A stretch of DNA of 64,000 bases from Caldilineaceae bacterium (GTDB taxonomy: Bacteria > Chloroflexota > Anaerolineae > Caldilineales > Caldilineaceae), in assembly GCA_022842065.1 (NCBI GenBank), contig JALHQH010000001.1:124001-188000 (forward strand). The letters are read 5' to 3'. Position numbers and translations under genes: made by a program. Positions 46,701 through 54,282 of this stretch are shown piece by piece. The notes under the pieces are model-generated. The model worked only from the letters and a program-made list of their open reading frames with translations, was not told where the DNA came from and ran no database searches. Position 1 is the stretch's first letter. Every line of letters starts with the position of its first letter.

Positions 46701-49619
46701 AGTGCGCAGCCACTACAGGGTGTTGTCTATCTGTGGGGGCTAGATAGCGGCGAGACCGTTGACGCGGAAGTACCGAACACGGCGTATCGGCTCAGCACCC
46801 AAGTGCTGCAGTTGGTACAGGCCCTCGGTGCGTGTCAGCAAAGCCCTCGCTTATGGCTCATTACCCAGCAAGCGGTGACGCAAGCTGCTGGTGTGGAGAG
46901 CACTAAAGTACAGGTACAACAGGCACCCCTCTGGGGTTTAGGACGCACACTCCAGTGGGAAGAGCCGGCGCTGGCTTGCACCTGTGTCGATTTGCCCGCC
47001 GGTGGGCCAATCGACGCGCTATTCAACGAATTGTGGTTTGCCGATGGCGAGAATCAAGTGCTCTTGCGCGGGGAAACCCGGTTGGGCGCAAGGTTGGTCC
47101 GCCATCAGGCCCAAACCACCCAGGCGCTCCGCCTAGAATCGGCGAGTTGCTATTTAATCACCGGTGGCCTGGGTGGCCTGGGGTTGCAGGTTGCCCAGTG
47201 GTTAGTCACCCAAGGTGCCCGCCAACTTGTCCTCGCCGGCCGAAACGGGGTGACCACACCGGCCGCGCAAGCCGCGATTCAACAGATGAGTGCAGCCGGG
47301 GCACAGATTAGCGTAGTGCAAGCGGATATTGCCGATCAAGCCGCGGTCACACAGCTGATCGCGGCCTGTCAGCAGGTCGCGCCCTTGCGGGGCATTATCC
47401 ATGCCGCCGGGGTGATCGATGATGGGCTCTTGTTCCAGCAGACTGCTGCGCGCTTTGCCGCGGTGATGGCCCCCAAGGTCTTTGGCAGTTGGCATCTCCA
47501 CACCCAAACGCGCGCCTTGGCGCTAGATTTTTTTGTCACCTTTTCCTCGGTCTCTGCGCTATTGGGCAATCGGGGGCAGAGCAATTATGCCGCGGCCAAT
47601 GCCTTTATGGACGCCCTGGCTTACCAACGCCAGCAGGAGGGCCGCGCAGCGCTCAGTATCAACTGGGGCGGCTGGTCTGACGTGGGGCTGGCCGCGACCT
47701 TAGTCCAAGAGACGGCAGAGCGCGGCCTGGGCGCAATTTCACCCCAACAGGGCGTTGACCTGCTGGGATTGCTCCTGACGGGCCAAGCCCCCCAAGTTGG
47801 CGTGCTACCCATGCAGTGGCAAAAATTCCAGCAAAGCCTGCCCGCGCAGATCACCTTGCCTATGCTTAGCGCGTTAATCGCGCCCAGTGTCGTGGCCAAG
47901 GATGCGCCGGCGCTACGCCAGCAGTTGGCCAACAGCGCTGCCGCTGGGCACTATGGGGTAATCAAGGAACATGTGCAAACATTGCTCCTAAAATTGCTGG
48001 GCGCAACCCCGGCGGCAGATGAAAGTTTTCTGCTCTTTGGGCTGGATTCGCTCATGTCGATTCAACTGGCTAATCGGTTAGCCGCCGCATTGGGCATTAC
48101 CTTACCCTCGACGTTGGCCTTTAAATACGAGACGATTGACCGATTGACACAATATTTACTTGAGACCTGGGCCACTGCGGCGAACGCGACCGGCAATGGG
48201 GCAGAGAGCCCTACGAGCAAAGCCCCCGTGCCTGCGGCACTGACCGAGTGGTATCCACAGCTGTATAATCAGCGTGAATGTTATCTGTGGCATGAAGAAG
48301 TGGCCAACAAAGCCTGTCTTCACGTCCAGCAGTCGGTCTATATTCATTCGCCGGTTGATCCGGAGCACTTAGCCGCCGCCTTGCAGCTGTTGGTTGATCG
48401 GCACGAAGCCTTGCGCACTGTTTATACACGGCGGGGGACAGAACTGCTGCAGCGCACACTAGCAACCCAGTCGGTTGATTTTGCCGTGGTCGACCTGGTG
48501 CAGCAGGACTGGCAGACCAGAAGCCATGCGATGCTGGCCGCAGCCCAGGAGCCCTTTGATCTAGCACAAGGACCGCTCTTACGGGGCCGGTTGTATCGCC
48601 ACGCCGCCGATGACCAACTGTTTTTGCTCGTCGTCCATCACATTGCGGCGGATGCCACGGCATTGAGTGTGATTATCAATGAATTGTGGCTCATCTATGG
48701 CGCGTTGCAGCGTGGGCACCCGATCCCCCTGCCGCCGGTTAAGACCGATTGGCGCGATTTCGTCCGCTGGCAGACCGATCGCTTGCAAGGGGCCGAAGGG
48801 GCACGCTTGTGGCGCTACTGGCAAAATCAATTGGCCGGTGATTTACCCCGGTTGCTACTGCCAACCGATTATCCACGGCCCGCACGCGACAGCCATCATG
48901 GTCGGCCCTGCACCTTTGCGATCGACACCATCCTGCTCCAGCAACTGCGCCACCTTGCCCAACGCGAAGGCTGTACACTCTACATGGTGTTGATGGCCGC
49001 CTTTCAGCTCCTGTTACATCGCTATAGCACACAGCGCGATCTAATTGTGGCCGCCCATGTGGCCAACCGCAACGAGGAGGCATTTGCCGAGATCGTTGGC
49101 TATCTGGCCGACACCTTCGCCATCCGCACCCAAATTCCGGTCGATGCCACCTTTCTTAGCATCCTACATCAGGTACAACCGACAATTTTGGCGGCCATGG
49201 AGCATCAAGGCTTTCCGCTGCGCTTATTGGCCGAGCGGTTGGGAGTGGCGGAACACCCTTCGCAGACCGTCCTGGCCCAGGTCTGGTTTACCCTGTTGCC
49301 CTTACGGCTCTTCCAGGAGAGTGGTGCGTTGTTCCAAAGTGGCAGCGGCGCGATCAACTTGGGCGGGTTGACATTGGAAGCGGTTGATCTGATCCCAGCG
49401 TGGTTGGGTGCCTGGTATGATTTAGAGATGATCTTGACGGAAGGCGACACAACTGTCTTTGGTACCCTGGTCTACAAGACGGAGCTCTTTACCGAAGCCA
49501 CCATTTTGCAGCTGATCGCCGATTTCAAAAGCGTGCTGGCAACCGTGGTGGCGGATCCAACGCAACCGGTAGCCTTGCCGCTAAGTGATGGCCTGGCCGT
49601 GTCAATCGGTGCGAAATAA
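40776..49619 (+). CDS. PKS-NRPS hybrid: AL-ACP-KS-AT-DH-KR-ACP-C
   Basis: 2947 residues from GTG 40776 (GAGG at 40767; the frame is open further up only through the repeat at 40726). Adenylating ligase about 1-520 (LLYTSGTTGFPKGA), ACP with GLTSI near 570, KS about 633-1060 (DTACSSS near 804, VETHGTGT, KTNIGHL), AT about 1207-1490 (GHSLGEYAA, VASHS), DH about 1580-1850 (TDHLLFDQPLLPG, LDAALR), KR about 2125-2310 (GGLGGLG, SS..SNYAAANAF; IDD suggests B-type), ACP GLDS near 2422, C about 2490-2900 with HHIAADA. The ligase loads a carboxylic starter and one extension with reduction and dehydration follows. AT motif VASH is closer to methylmalonyl-type signatures than to HAFH (inference). The final C domain has no A domain of its own and suits the start of NRPS1. 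Confidence 0.93.
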   Translation: MNIAQHVEHGAQLFSERLALCFEGATYSYAQLNGESNRVANSFAGLAIGRGDRVAIWLPNSAAFVFVYLGIQKLGAIAVTINTALKAEEIAFILKDSGAQLLITTAALYSTLAGSDFAAGPHIVLTEGEHEQTLSLASLCQQAAVTYTSAAMAATDPAVLLYTSGTTGFPKGALLSHGAVLIAAQTAINTFDLRATDRVLLALSMFHSFAQTAALVPALAAGATLLLHRQFELEPVLTSIQTQAATYFFGVPTLYILLLAQASPIQLQSVRRYISAGAALPVTVAQQWHAKYGTVINEGYGLTEICLGTFNHEPLSKPGSVGCPLTRVRLCIVDEVGELVAPGELGEILVDSPSVMLGYWQRPTESAAVLRAGWFYTGDIGRMDADGYYYIVDRSKDMVNVGGVKVYPSEVENILYQHPAVSEVAVYGVQEALLGEQVQANIVLKPGHTVTSQALFAFCRERLAEFKLPSVINFVDQLPKSRTGKILKRLLREQAQPSPSTSQANGQANRQVKPLTPATTSHQHAIPGKADEAALTTWLAAWLADQLQIEVHQIDREQPFADYGLTSIIAVKLARALGEWLGQPIPATLLWNFPTIGTLVDQLVCAATHPASTANPLPAPPNNRPFRTPQVPIPEPIALVGIGCRFPGGANTPEQFWQLLRNGVDTVGALPVSRWPVDQYYDSTPHTPGKMIMRAGSFLEGIEHFDAQFFGIPPLEAATIDPQQRLLLEVAWEALEHANLAADQLRESRTGVYVGAFWDDYSAHHLYQAEPDQIDSYRLLSHLRGMSAGRLAYLLGFHGPAMQLDTACSSSLLAVHLACQALRSGECDLALAGGVNLVLAPEQLIGLSHMGAVAPDGRCKTFAAEADGFGVGEGVGLVVLKRLADAVSAGDRILAVIRGSAVNHDGASNGLTAPNGRAQEAMLRQALANAAVRPAQIQYVETHGTGTVLGDPIEVQALLNVLGPERAEPLWLGSVKTNIGHLSAAAGIAALTKVALALQAGEIPPNLHFTTPNPHIPWATAPLAVPTAPMAWPPAVTDATDPSSGRRLAGVSSFGLTGTNVHLIVEEAPPTHHVRAEKIATQPAEGDHTQGYNGTVPAALATTLATAPAMTPERPYHMLTLSAKSEQALAAQVKQIEGWLATAAGSDPQARFADICYTAATSRTHWGHRLSIIAPDRATALAKLRQAQVESTAPGIVRSRPRALAPKIAFLFPGQGPQYGEMGRQLYATQPRFRRTLNDCAEILRDYLDQPLLEVLYGADKAQTDARLNQATYAQPALFALEYALATLWRSWGVEPTVVIGHSLGEYAAACLAGVFNLEDGLKLVATRGRLMQTVAPPGQMVAVLGQEAEVRRLLAPYAEAVSLAAINTPQSLVIAGSPTAIQAAGLTLQQAGIETRPLKIYVASHSPLMEPILEQFAAVAATVTYHAPQLQVISNVTGALAHEELTTADYWCRHLREPVQFAQGMATLAQLGIDTFVETGPKATLIGLGQQNLPESDARCWLSSIHPKAEEWMQLMESLATLHGRGATIDWQGFDQPYRRTKVDLPRYPFQRQRYWLDDEQRTPVASPPPTQAAQVPMRGDQHPLLGRQVHSVLTARNQEVLFEQRVDLATLPYLTDHLLFDQPLLPGAAYFEMILAASAHFWPHGQAVLTECAIQQGLFLPMPVPDNQNQATGEQQSGATVQVLFSPAAGGYDWQIYSLADGAPPAEAWTLHATGKLTNSSATLLPPAPLDFAMLQARCQTRVDVASYEQHLRDHGITYGPTFQALAQLFVGTDEALGEVTLPATLAATAGPYHLHPVVLDAALRVASSLWPTDTADLYLPFGVEAFHLYEGNRPRRLWSYVQRRHDEAQALPGTQQVDITIADEAGQVVAHLRNFTLRRANRQALLSKQRRLDWLYTLAWHPVNRASHSPFAHAPGRWLILADRLGYGAALARQLTAQGAHCVLHYQADSGMADGVDFPRLLADNGPTPLAHSAQPLQGVVYLWGLDSGETVDAEVPNTAYRLSTQVLQLVQALGACQQSPRLWLITQQAVTQAAGVESTKVQVQQAPLWGLGRTLQWEEPALACTCVDLPAGGPIDALFNELWFADGENQVLLRGETRLGARLVRHQAQTTQALRLESASCYLITGGLGGLGLQVAQWLVTQGARQLVLAGRNGVTTPAAQAAIQQMSAAGAQISVVQADIADQAAVTQLIAACQQVAPLRGIIHAAGVIDDGLLFQQTAARFAAVMAPKVFGSWHLHTQTRALALDFFVTFSSVSALLGNRGQSNYAAANAFMDALAYQRQQEGRAALSINWGGWSDVGLAATLVQETAERGLGAISPQQGVDLLGLLLTGQAPQVGVLPMQWQKFQQSLPAQITLPMLSALIAPSVVAKDAPALRQQLANSAAAGHYGVIKEHVQTLLLKLLGATPAADESFLLFGLDSLMSIQLANRLAAALGITLPSTLAFKYETIDRLTQYLLETWATAANATGNGAESPTSKAPVPAALTEWYPQLYNQRECYLWHEEVANKACLHVQQSVYIHSPVDPEHLAAALQLLVDRHEALRTVYTRRGTELLQRTLATQSVDFAVVDLVQQDWQTRSHAMLAAAQEPFDLAQGPLLRGRLYRHAADDQLFLLVVHHIAADATALSVIINELWLIYGALQRGHPIPLPPVKTDWRDFVRWQTDRLQGAEGARLWRYWQNQLAGDLPRLLLPTDYPRPARDSHHGRPCTFAIDTILLQQLRHLAQREGCTLYMVLMAAFQLLLHRYSTQRDLIVAAHVANRNEEAFAEIVGYLADTFAIRTQIPVDATFLSILHQVQPTILAAMEHQGFPLRLLAERLGVAEHPSQTVLAQVWFTLLPLRLFQESGALFQSGSGAINLGGLTLEAVDLIPAWLGAWYDLEMILTEGDTTVFGTLVYKTELFTEATILQLIADFKSVLATVVADPTQPVALPLSDGLAVSIGAK

Positions 49620-49824
49620 TCACCAGTTCATTGTTTACTTTCCATCCATACAATTTATCAGTATAATTACGGAAAATTAATACAGCAGACAACCCACGTT
49701 CATCCCACGTTCATCCCACGGCTGTTTGAGACAATATGCCCTAAGCCCAACTCTTGCCGGGATGAAACTATCGCGAAATAAATCAGGCATTATCCATTTT
49801 TATAACCAAGAAAGGTATTCAACG
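49620..49824. other. Upstream region of the peptide/export operon
   Basis: Contains SARP-type site 7 at 49693-49735 and a leader of about 85 nt. No gene; an open frame that starts at 49726 only adds unsupported residues to peptide B. Confidence 0.6.
49693..49735 (+). promoter_or_regulatory. SARP-type promoter site 7 (triple direct repeat)
   Basis: CCCACG at 49693, 49704 and 49715, spacers TTCAT, exact 11-bp period; then 9 bp and GACAAT (49730-49735). Nearly the same sequence as the site before the ligase (14986). ATG of peptide B follows at 49825. Confidence 0.8.
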
Positions 49825-50040
49825 ATGTACAAGGCAACAAACACACGCAATTCACTGACCAAGGGACAAGCGCCCCACACCGCAACGCCGATCAACGGCG
49901 GGTTGGCCGTGCGCACCAATCTGCGCGCCGGCCTGGCGTGGGATGATCTGGATGATCAGGCCGCCGCCTTATGGGGCAAGCTGACCAGCGCCGTCTCTTC
50001 GTTAACGACGGACAGCAGCACGACGACCGCAACCGAGTAA
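49825..50040 (+). CDS. Short peptide B, putative RiPP-like precursor
   Basis: 71 residues from ATG 49825 (AAAGG upstream). Same architecture as peptide A: polar N-terminus 1-24, then GGLAVRTNLRAG, acidic DDLDDQ helix and a Ser/Thr-rich tail ending SSTTTATE. The leader differs from A, while the block after GG is almost identical, so the conserved block and not the leader is under selection. First gene after the SARP-type promoter and ahead of the exporter, as expected for a secreted precursor. Confidence 0.8.
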   Translation: MYKATNTRNSLTKGQAPHTATPINGGLAVRTNLRAGLAWDDLDDQAAALWGKLTSAVSSLTTDSSTTTATE

Positions 50041-50362
50041 AGCTACTGGGTAATATGTTACAGTGGCTGAACAATATTCAGTCACTGTAACATATTCAGG
50101 AACAAAAGCTTGGCTTTTCTGTTGTACTCTTCTTCCCCTTTGCCCTTAAAAATCAGTTGGAGCAGCAGTCAGCAACGCGGTTTCCTCATCTATGTGCAGG
50201 GTACAGCAACTGATCAGCGAATAGCCTGGCATGATCATCCCCCCCAACTTCATGCCATGCTTGCCGACTGCCCCACGCAGGGCTAAGGTCATACGCCTGT
50301 TCTATCAGGATATGTGGTTGGCATTTGCATCATCTTTTTGTATCATACGAGGAGTTATCGCC
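50041..50362. other. Spacer between peptides B and C
   Basis: 322 bp. Begins with a strong hairpin (50052-50096). The rest has no repeat, promoter or gene that I can support, apart from the GAGGAG ribosome-binding site just before peptide C. Confidence 0.55.
50052..50096 (+). terminator. 20-bp hairpin just after peptide B
   Basis: AATATGTTACAGTGGCTGAA (50052-50071) pairs with 50077-50096 with one mismatch; loop CAATA. Lies 12 nt after the stop. No T-run follows, so it probably protects or partly terminates the short peptide mRNA, giving excess of peptide over exporter. Confidence 0.6.
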
Positions 50363-50581
50363 ATGTCACAGCACTTGCAAACGAAAAATTTATCAAGCCC
50401 ACGGGGCCGCCACGGCGGCCTAACCGTGCGCACCGGCTTGCGCGGCGGTGTCTGTGTCGATGTCAATGACCAGGTCATGACCGCCTTACAAACATTAACC
50501 AATGCCCTCGGTGGCGCGCCCAGTGCCGCGGCAACACCAACGACAACAGCGGCAGCCAACACGACAGCCACAAGCAGCTAA
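50363..50581 (+). CDS. Short peptide C, divergent member of the same family
   Basis: 72 residues, ATG 50363 with GAGGAG. GGLTVRTGLRGG is kept, then VCVDVNDQVMTALQTLTNAL replaces the AWDDLDDQ helix. It has a single Cys (about residue 31) absent from A and B, and an Ala/Thr-rich tail. The leader is 17 residues up to GG. Directly followed by the truncated OppC gene and the exporter genes. A partner to peptide B in the same transcript; two different members hint at a two-peptide product. Confidence 0.75.
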   Translation: MSQHLQTKNLSSPRGRHGGLTVRTGLRGGVCVDVNDQVMTALQTLTNALGGAPSAAATPTTTAAANTTATSS

Positions 50582-50584
50582 GGC

Positions 50585-50830
50585 ATGATGAGCAACAGCG
50601 TTGCAGCAGCAGAGCGTACGCCAACCGGCAGCCTGAGGGCACCGGAAAATTTGGCGCGCAACGCGCAACAAAAACCAGGCGCGCGCCTCGTCCGTAATCC
50701 GACCATGTTCATCGGCTTGCTGATTGTGTTAACCTATCTCGTGCTCGCCTTGTTCGGCGAATGGCTCGCGCCCAATCCTTATACCGAACAACATCTGGCC
50801 GACGGCCTGACCACCAACAAGGCACGCTAA
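50585..50830 (+). pseudogene. Truncated OppC/DppC-like permease N-terminus
   Basis: 81 residues, ATG 50585. The motif RNPTMFIGLLIVLTYLVLAL followed by FGEWLAPNPYTEQHLADGL is the N-terminal transmembrane segment and periplasmic start of OppC-family peptide permeases. Full members have about 280 residues; here the frame ends at TAA just after that segment. The last base of the stop is the first of the next ATG. Either a remnant or a single-span protein that was co-opted. Confidence 0.7.
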
Positions 50831-51330
50831 TGTCGATTCCCTTTAGCCAGTCGATCCAATCTCTGCAGGCCGATCATGGACGTTTCTCGGTGTGGGGCAT
50901 CAGCTTGGCGATCTTGCTGCTACTGCTGTGGACGCTCTGGTTCTTTGCGCCCTCGTTGACCATCTATACGACCGGCACGGTCACAGGGTTGACCCGCAGT
51001 GGCACGATTGTGGCGACTTTTCCCGCAGCAGCGGGGCCGCAGCTACTGCCGGGCCAAGCCGCACGCATCTATCCCACCCAGGGGGGGGCCGACCAAGTCA
51101 CGTCGCTGCCGGCAACCGTCTTAGCGGTTGATCTGAGCAAGACGGATGGTACCGTCGAGGTCAGACTTTATCCGGAAAGTGAGCTTGCGGTCGACACGCT
51201 TTTTGCGGCAGGAGTAAGTGGGGAGGTAACGGTGGAAACTGCCATCATCTCGCCGGCAGTGCTGCTCATGCGTACGACCGGCCAACTGATCGAAACGCCA
51301 CCAGTCTGGTTGAGCCCGCAGGAGCGATAG
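50830..51330 (+). CDS. Short HlyD-like membrane fusion protein
   Basis: 166 residues, ATG 50830 in TAATG overlap. One transmembrane segment (WGISLAILLLLLWTLWFF, about 22-40) then a beta-rich region with VTGLTRSGTIVATFP and VSGEVTVETAII. That resembles the membrane-proximal barrel of HlyD/NHLM-type adaptors; the long coiled coil and lipoyl arms are missing. Lies directly before the ABC exporter pair, so it is its accessory protein. Too short for a classical adaptor spanning two membranes, which fits a cell with one membrane. Confidence 0.65.
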   Translation: MSIPFSQSIQSLQADHGRFSVWGISLAILLLLLWTLWFFAPSLTIYTTGTVTGLTRSGTIVATFPAAAGPQLLPGQAARIYPTQGGADQVTSLPATVLAVDLSKTDGTVEVRLYPESELAVDTLFAAGVSGEVTVETAIISPAVLLMRTTGQLIETPPVWLSPQER

Positions 51331-51432
51331 GTAGGCCCAAAACAAGATTAATGAACAAAGTATACCTAGCCCGAGTAGTCAACCGCCGGCCAGTAACAAT
51401 CACCTGGGCCGGCACAATTCGAATCAGCAGCT

Positions 51433-54282
51433 ATGTCTGAATATCCGTTGCCATCTGAACAGCGCTTTTTTGCGCCGGAAATTATCCAAACCTCGGCCAT
51501 GGATTGTGGACCAGCGGCCCTGAAATGCCTACTCGAAGGATTTGGCATTCCCGTGAGTTATGGTCGGCTACGCGAAGCCTGCCAAACTGATGTCGATGGC
51601 ACCTCAATCGATACCCTGGAAGATGTCGCCCAGCAATTAGGGTTGGCGGCAGAGCAAATGATCGCGCCGGTTGATCACCTGCTGACGGCCAGCGCTAACT
51701 TATTGCCGGCGCTGGTGGTTGTCCGCTTGCCGGATGGTTTGCCGCACTTTGTGATCGTCTGGCGCGTGGTTGGGCCCTTTGTGCAGATTATGGACCCTGC
51801 GACCGGACGCCGCTGGCTCCGCCGCCAGCGCTTTCTGCGTGATCTCTATCGCCACGCCATTCCTTTTCTTGCCACCGATTGGCGGGCATGGGCCGGCGAA
51901 CCTGGCTTTTGTGAGCCATTACGTCACCGCTTAGCCCAGCTCCAACTTACCGATGCGACGATCACGCAGTGGTTGGCTGACGCACTCGCCGATCCCCAGT
52001 GGCCTGGCCTGGCCATGCTTGATGCCGCCACCCGCTTTGTTGAGACAATGGCCGAGGCCGGCGGTGTCATGCGTGGGGCAGAAGCAATGCAGTTGTTAGC
52101 GCGCCTGCTGCAGCAGATGCAGCAAGAAAAAGCATTAACCAGTGTGATCCCCAGCACCTTTTGGTTTGTTCAATTGCTCTTGCCATCACGAACGCAGCTT
52201 GATCCGGCCTTTGAACAACTACTCCTGCGCGGTGCGGTCTTGATCCGGGTACAGGGTCGCCGCCCACAAAGCGTGCCACCCATCCCCCCCCACAGCACCG
52301 CTGACGCCCCCAACCGACAGCCGACCAACCGCGCGTCCCCAGCCCCGTTGTCACCGGACTTAGTGGCGGCACTAACCGAAGTGCCCAACCGGCCGGAATG
52401 GGAAGTATGGCGTGTGCTGCGCGCCGATGGCTGGTTAACCCCCACGCTGCTCCTGTTCGCCACCGCAATCGCCGCCGCCAGCGTGACATTAGAAGCTTTA
52501 CTATTGCGGGGACTAGTAAATCTGGCAACACCGCTGCCGATCGCTGGTCAACGGCTGGTGTTGCTCGGTATCTGCGCTTTTACTGTGCTCCTTTTATTGT
52601 TGGAACTGCCTTTGACTGCTACACTTTTGCGGATGGGGCGCAGGTTAGAAATGCGGCTGCGCATTGCCCTCTTGCAAAAGCTACCCCGCTTGGGTGACCA
52701 ATATTTTCGCAGCCGGCTCATTTCTGATGTGGCAACGCGAGCGCACGGCTTGCACACGCTCCATAACTTGCCGGATCTGGGCCTACGTACGTTGCGGGTG
52801 GGGATCCAATTACTCTTGACGGCCGGTGGCATTATCTGGCTATATCCGGCCAGCGCGCTGCCGGCCATCCTTGCCATCAGCTTTGCAATGGGGGCCGCCT
52901 TGCTGACCCAGCCCCTGCTGGCGGAGCATGACATGCGTGTGCGCACCCATGGGGGCGCGCTGAGTCGCTTTTATCTGGATGCGCTGTTGGGGCTAACCCC
53001 AGTGCGGACGCACAGTGCCACGCGCGCGGTCCGCCGTGAACAGGAAATGCGGCTCACGGCGTGGGCACGTGCGCACCGCGCCTTTCAAGATCTACAACGG
53101 CTGATCCAGAACGCAGTGGCGTTAATGGGCGCGGGCTTTGCCATTGCGATTGTCTTGCGTTATCTGACCACTGGTGGTGAAGCCAGTGGGGTGTTACTCT
53201 TGCTCTACTGGGCGCTCGCACTGCCAACGTTGGGGCAGTCGCTGGTCAACAACATCCAGCAATATCCACTCCAGCGCAATCATTTGCTGCGTCTCCTAGA
53301 GCCACTGGGCGCGCCGGATGAAGATCAAGAGACTGATAAACCAGCAGTGGAGAAAGCAGGCAATGCGGCACCCTTAGGACAGAGCGCGCACGTACGTGCA
53401 GCTCCGATCAACCAGCCTAGCCCGTCGGCTGGGGTGTCTATTCAGATGGAAAATATCACCGTACGGGCAGGGGGCCATGAAATTCTCAGCGAACTCAATT
53501 TGTCTATCGCCGCGGGTGAACATGTGGCGGTCGTTGGGGCCTCAGGTGCGGGCAAATCGACATTGGTCGGCTTGTTACTGGGCTGGCAACGACCGGCCGC
53601 TGGACAACTCTTGGTTGACGACATGCCACTGACCGGTGCTCGCTTAGCCGCGCTCCGCCGCGCAACGGCCTGGGTCGATCCGGCGGTCCAGCTTTGGAAT
53701 CGCACTCTGCTGGAGAATTTGGCCTATGGGCAGCAGGATCGCGAGCCAACGATGACGGCACCACTGACCAGCGCGCCACGTGGCGATCCCAGTTGGACGG
53801 CAGTTTGGGAAGCGGCAGACCTTTATGCCGTGTTAGAAAAATTACCGGGTGGGTTGCAGGCACCACTCGGCGAAAGTGGTGGTTTAGTTTCGGGCGGCGA
53901 AGGGCAGCGGGTACGGCTGGGGCGTGCGCTGCACAGAAGTGGCGTACGGCTGGCGATTCTGGATGAACCATTTCGCGGGCTGGATCGCACAAAGCGGCGC
54001 CAACTGCTCAGCAACGCTCGGCAGCACTGGCAGGCAGCGACGTTACTCTGTGTCACCCATGATATCAGTGCTACCCAGGATTTTGCCCGGGTATTAGTGC
54101 TGGCAGACGGCCAGATTGTCGAAGATGGGCCACCGGCTACACTGGCGGCCCAACCGCATTCACACTACCGGGCGCTCATCCAGGCCGAAATCGCAGTGCA
54201 ACGCACCCTATGGACAGGCACCGCATGGCGCAAGCTCTGGTTGGCCGAAGGGGAACTGGTTGAAATGAAACGTGAGCAATAA
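51433..54282 (+). CDS. C39-peptidase ABC exporter (NHLM-type, ATPase 1)
   Basis: 949 residues, ATG 51433. N-terminal cysteine peptidase C39 domain with the complete triad: C25 in SAMDCGPAAL, H105 in LPHFVIVW, D121 in IMDPATGRRW. A spacer of about 190 residues, Pro-rich at its end, leads to the transmembrane domain (about 325-610), then the ATPase: Walker A GASGAGKST near 705, signature VSGGEGQR, Walker B VRLAILDEP, H-loop VTHDIS. Such proteins remove double-glycine leaders and export the peptide. The GG before the conserved block in peptides A-C is the expected cleavage point (inference). Partner ABC gene overlaps its end by 11 bp. Confidence 0.92.
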   Translation: MSEYPLPSEQRFFAPEIIQTSAMDCGPAALKCLLEGFGIPVSYGRLREACQTDVDGTSIDTLEDVAQQLGLAAEQMIAPVDHLLTASANLLPALVVVRLPDGLPHFVIVWRVVGPFVQIMDPATGRRWLRRQRFLRDLYRHAIPFLATDWRAWAGEPGFCEPLRHRLAQLQLTDATITQWLADALADPQWPGLAMLDAATRFVETMAEAGGVMRGAEAMQLLARLLQQMQQEKALTSVIPSTFWFVQLLLPSRTQLDPAFEQLLLRGAVLIRVQGRRPQSVPPIPPHSTADAPNRQPTNRASPAPLSPDLVAALTEVPNRPEWEVWRVLRADGWLTPTLLLFATAIAAASVTLEALLLRGLVNLATPLPIAGQRLVLLGICAFTVLLLLLELPLTATLLRMGRRLEMRLRIALLQKLPRLGDQYFRSRLISDVATRAHGLHTLHNLPDLGLRTLRVGIQLLLTAGGIIWLYPASALPAILAISFAMGAALLTQPLLAEHDMRVRTHGGALSRFYLDALLGLTPVRTHSATRAVRREQEMRLTAWARAHRAFQDLQRLIQNAVALMGAGFAIAIVLRYLTTGGEASGVLLLLYWALALPTLGQSLVNNIQQYPLQRNHLLRLLEPLGAPDEDQETDKPAVEKAGNAAPLGQSAHVRAAPINQPSPSAGVSIQMENITVRAGGHEILSELNLSIAAGEHVAVVGASGAGKSTLVGLLLGWQRPAAGQLLVDDMPLTGARLAALRRATAWVDPAVQLWNRTLLENLAYGQQDREPTMTAPLTSAPRGDPSWTAVWEAADLYAVLEKLPGGLQAPLGESGGLVSGGEGQRVRLGRALHRSGVRLAILDEPFRGLDRTKRRQLLSNARQHWQAATLLCVTHDISATQDFARVLVLADGQIVEDGPPATLAAQPHSHYRALIQAEIAVQRTLWTGTAWRKLWLAEGELVEMKREQ

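Noticed and set aside
50585..50830. A fourth RiPP precursor
   Set aside because: The sequence is that of an OppC N-terminal transmembrane segment and lacks GGLxVRT.
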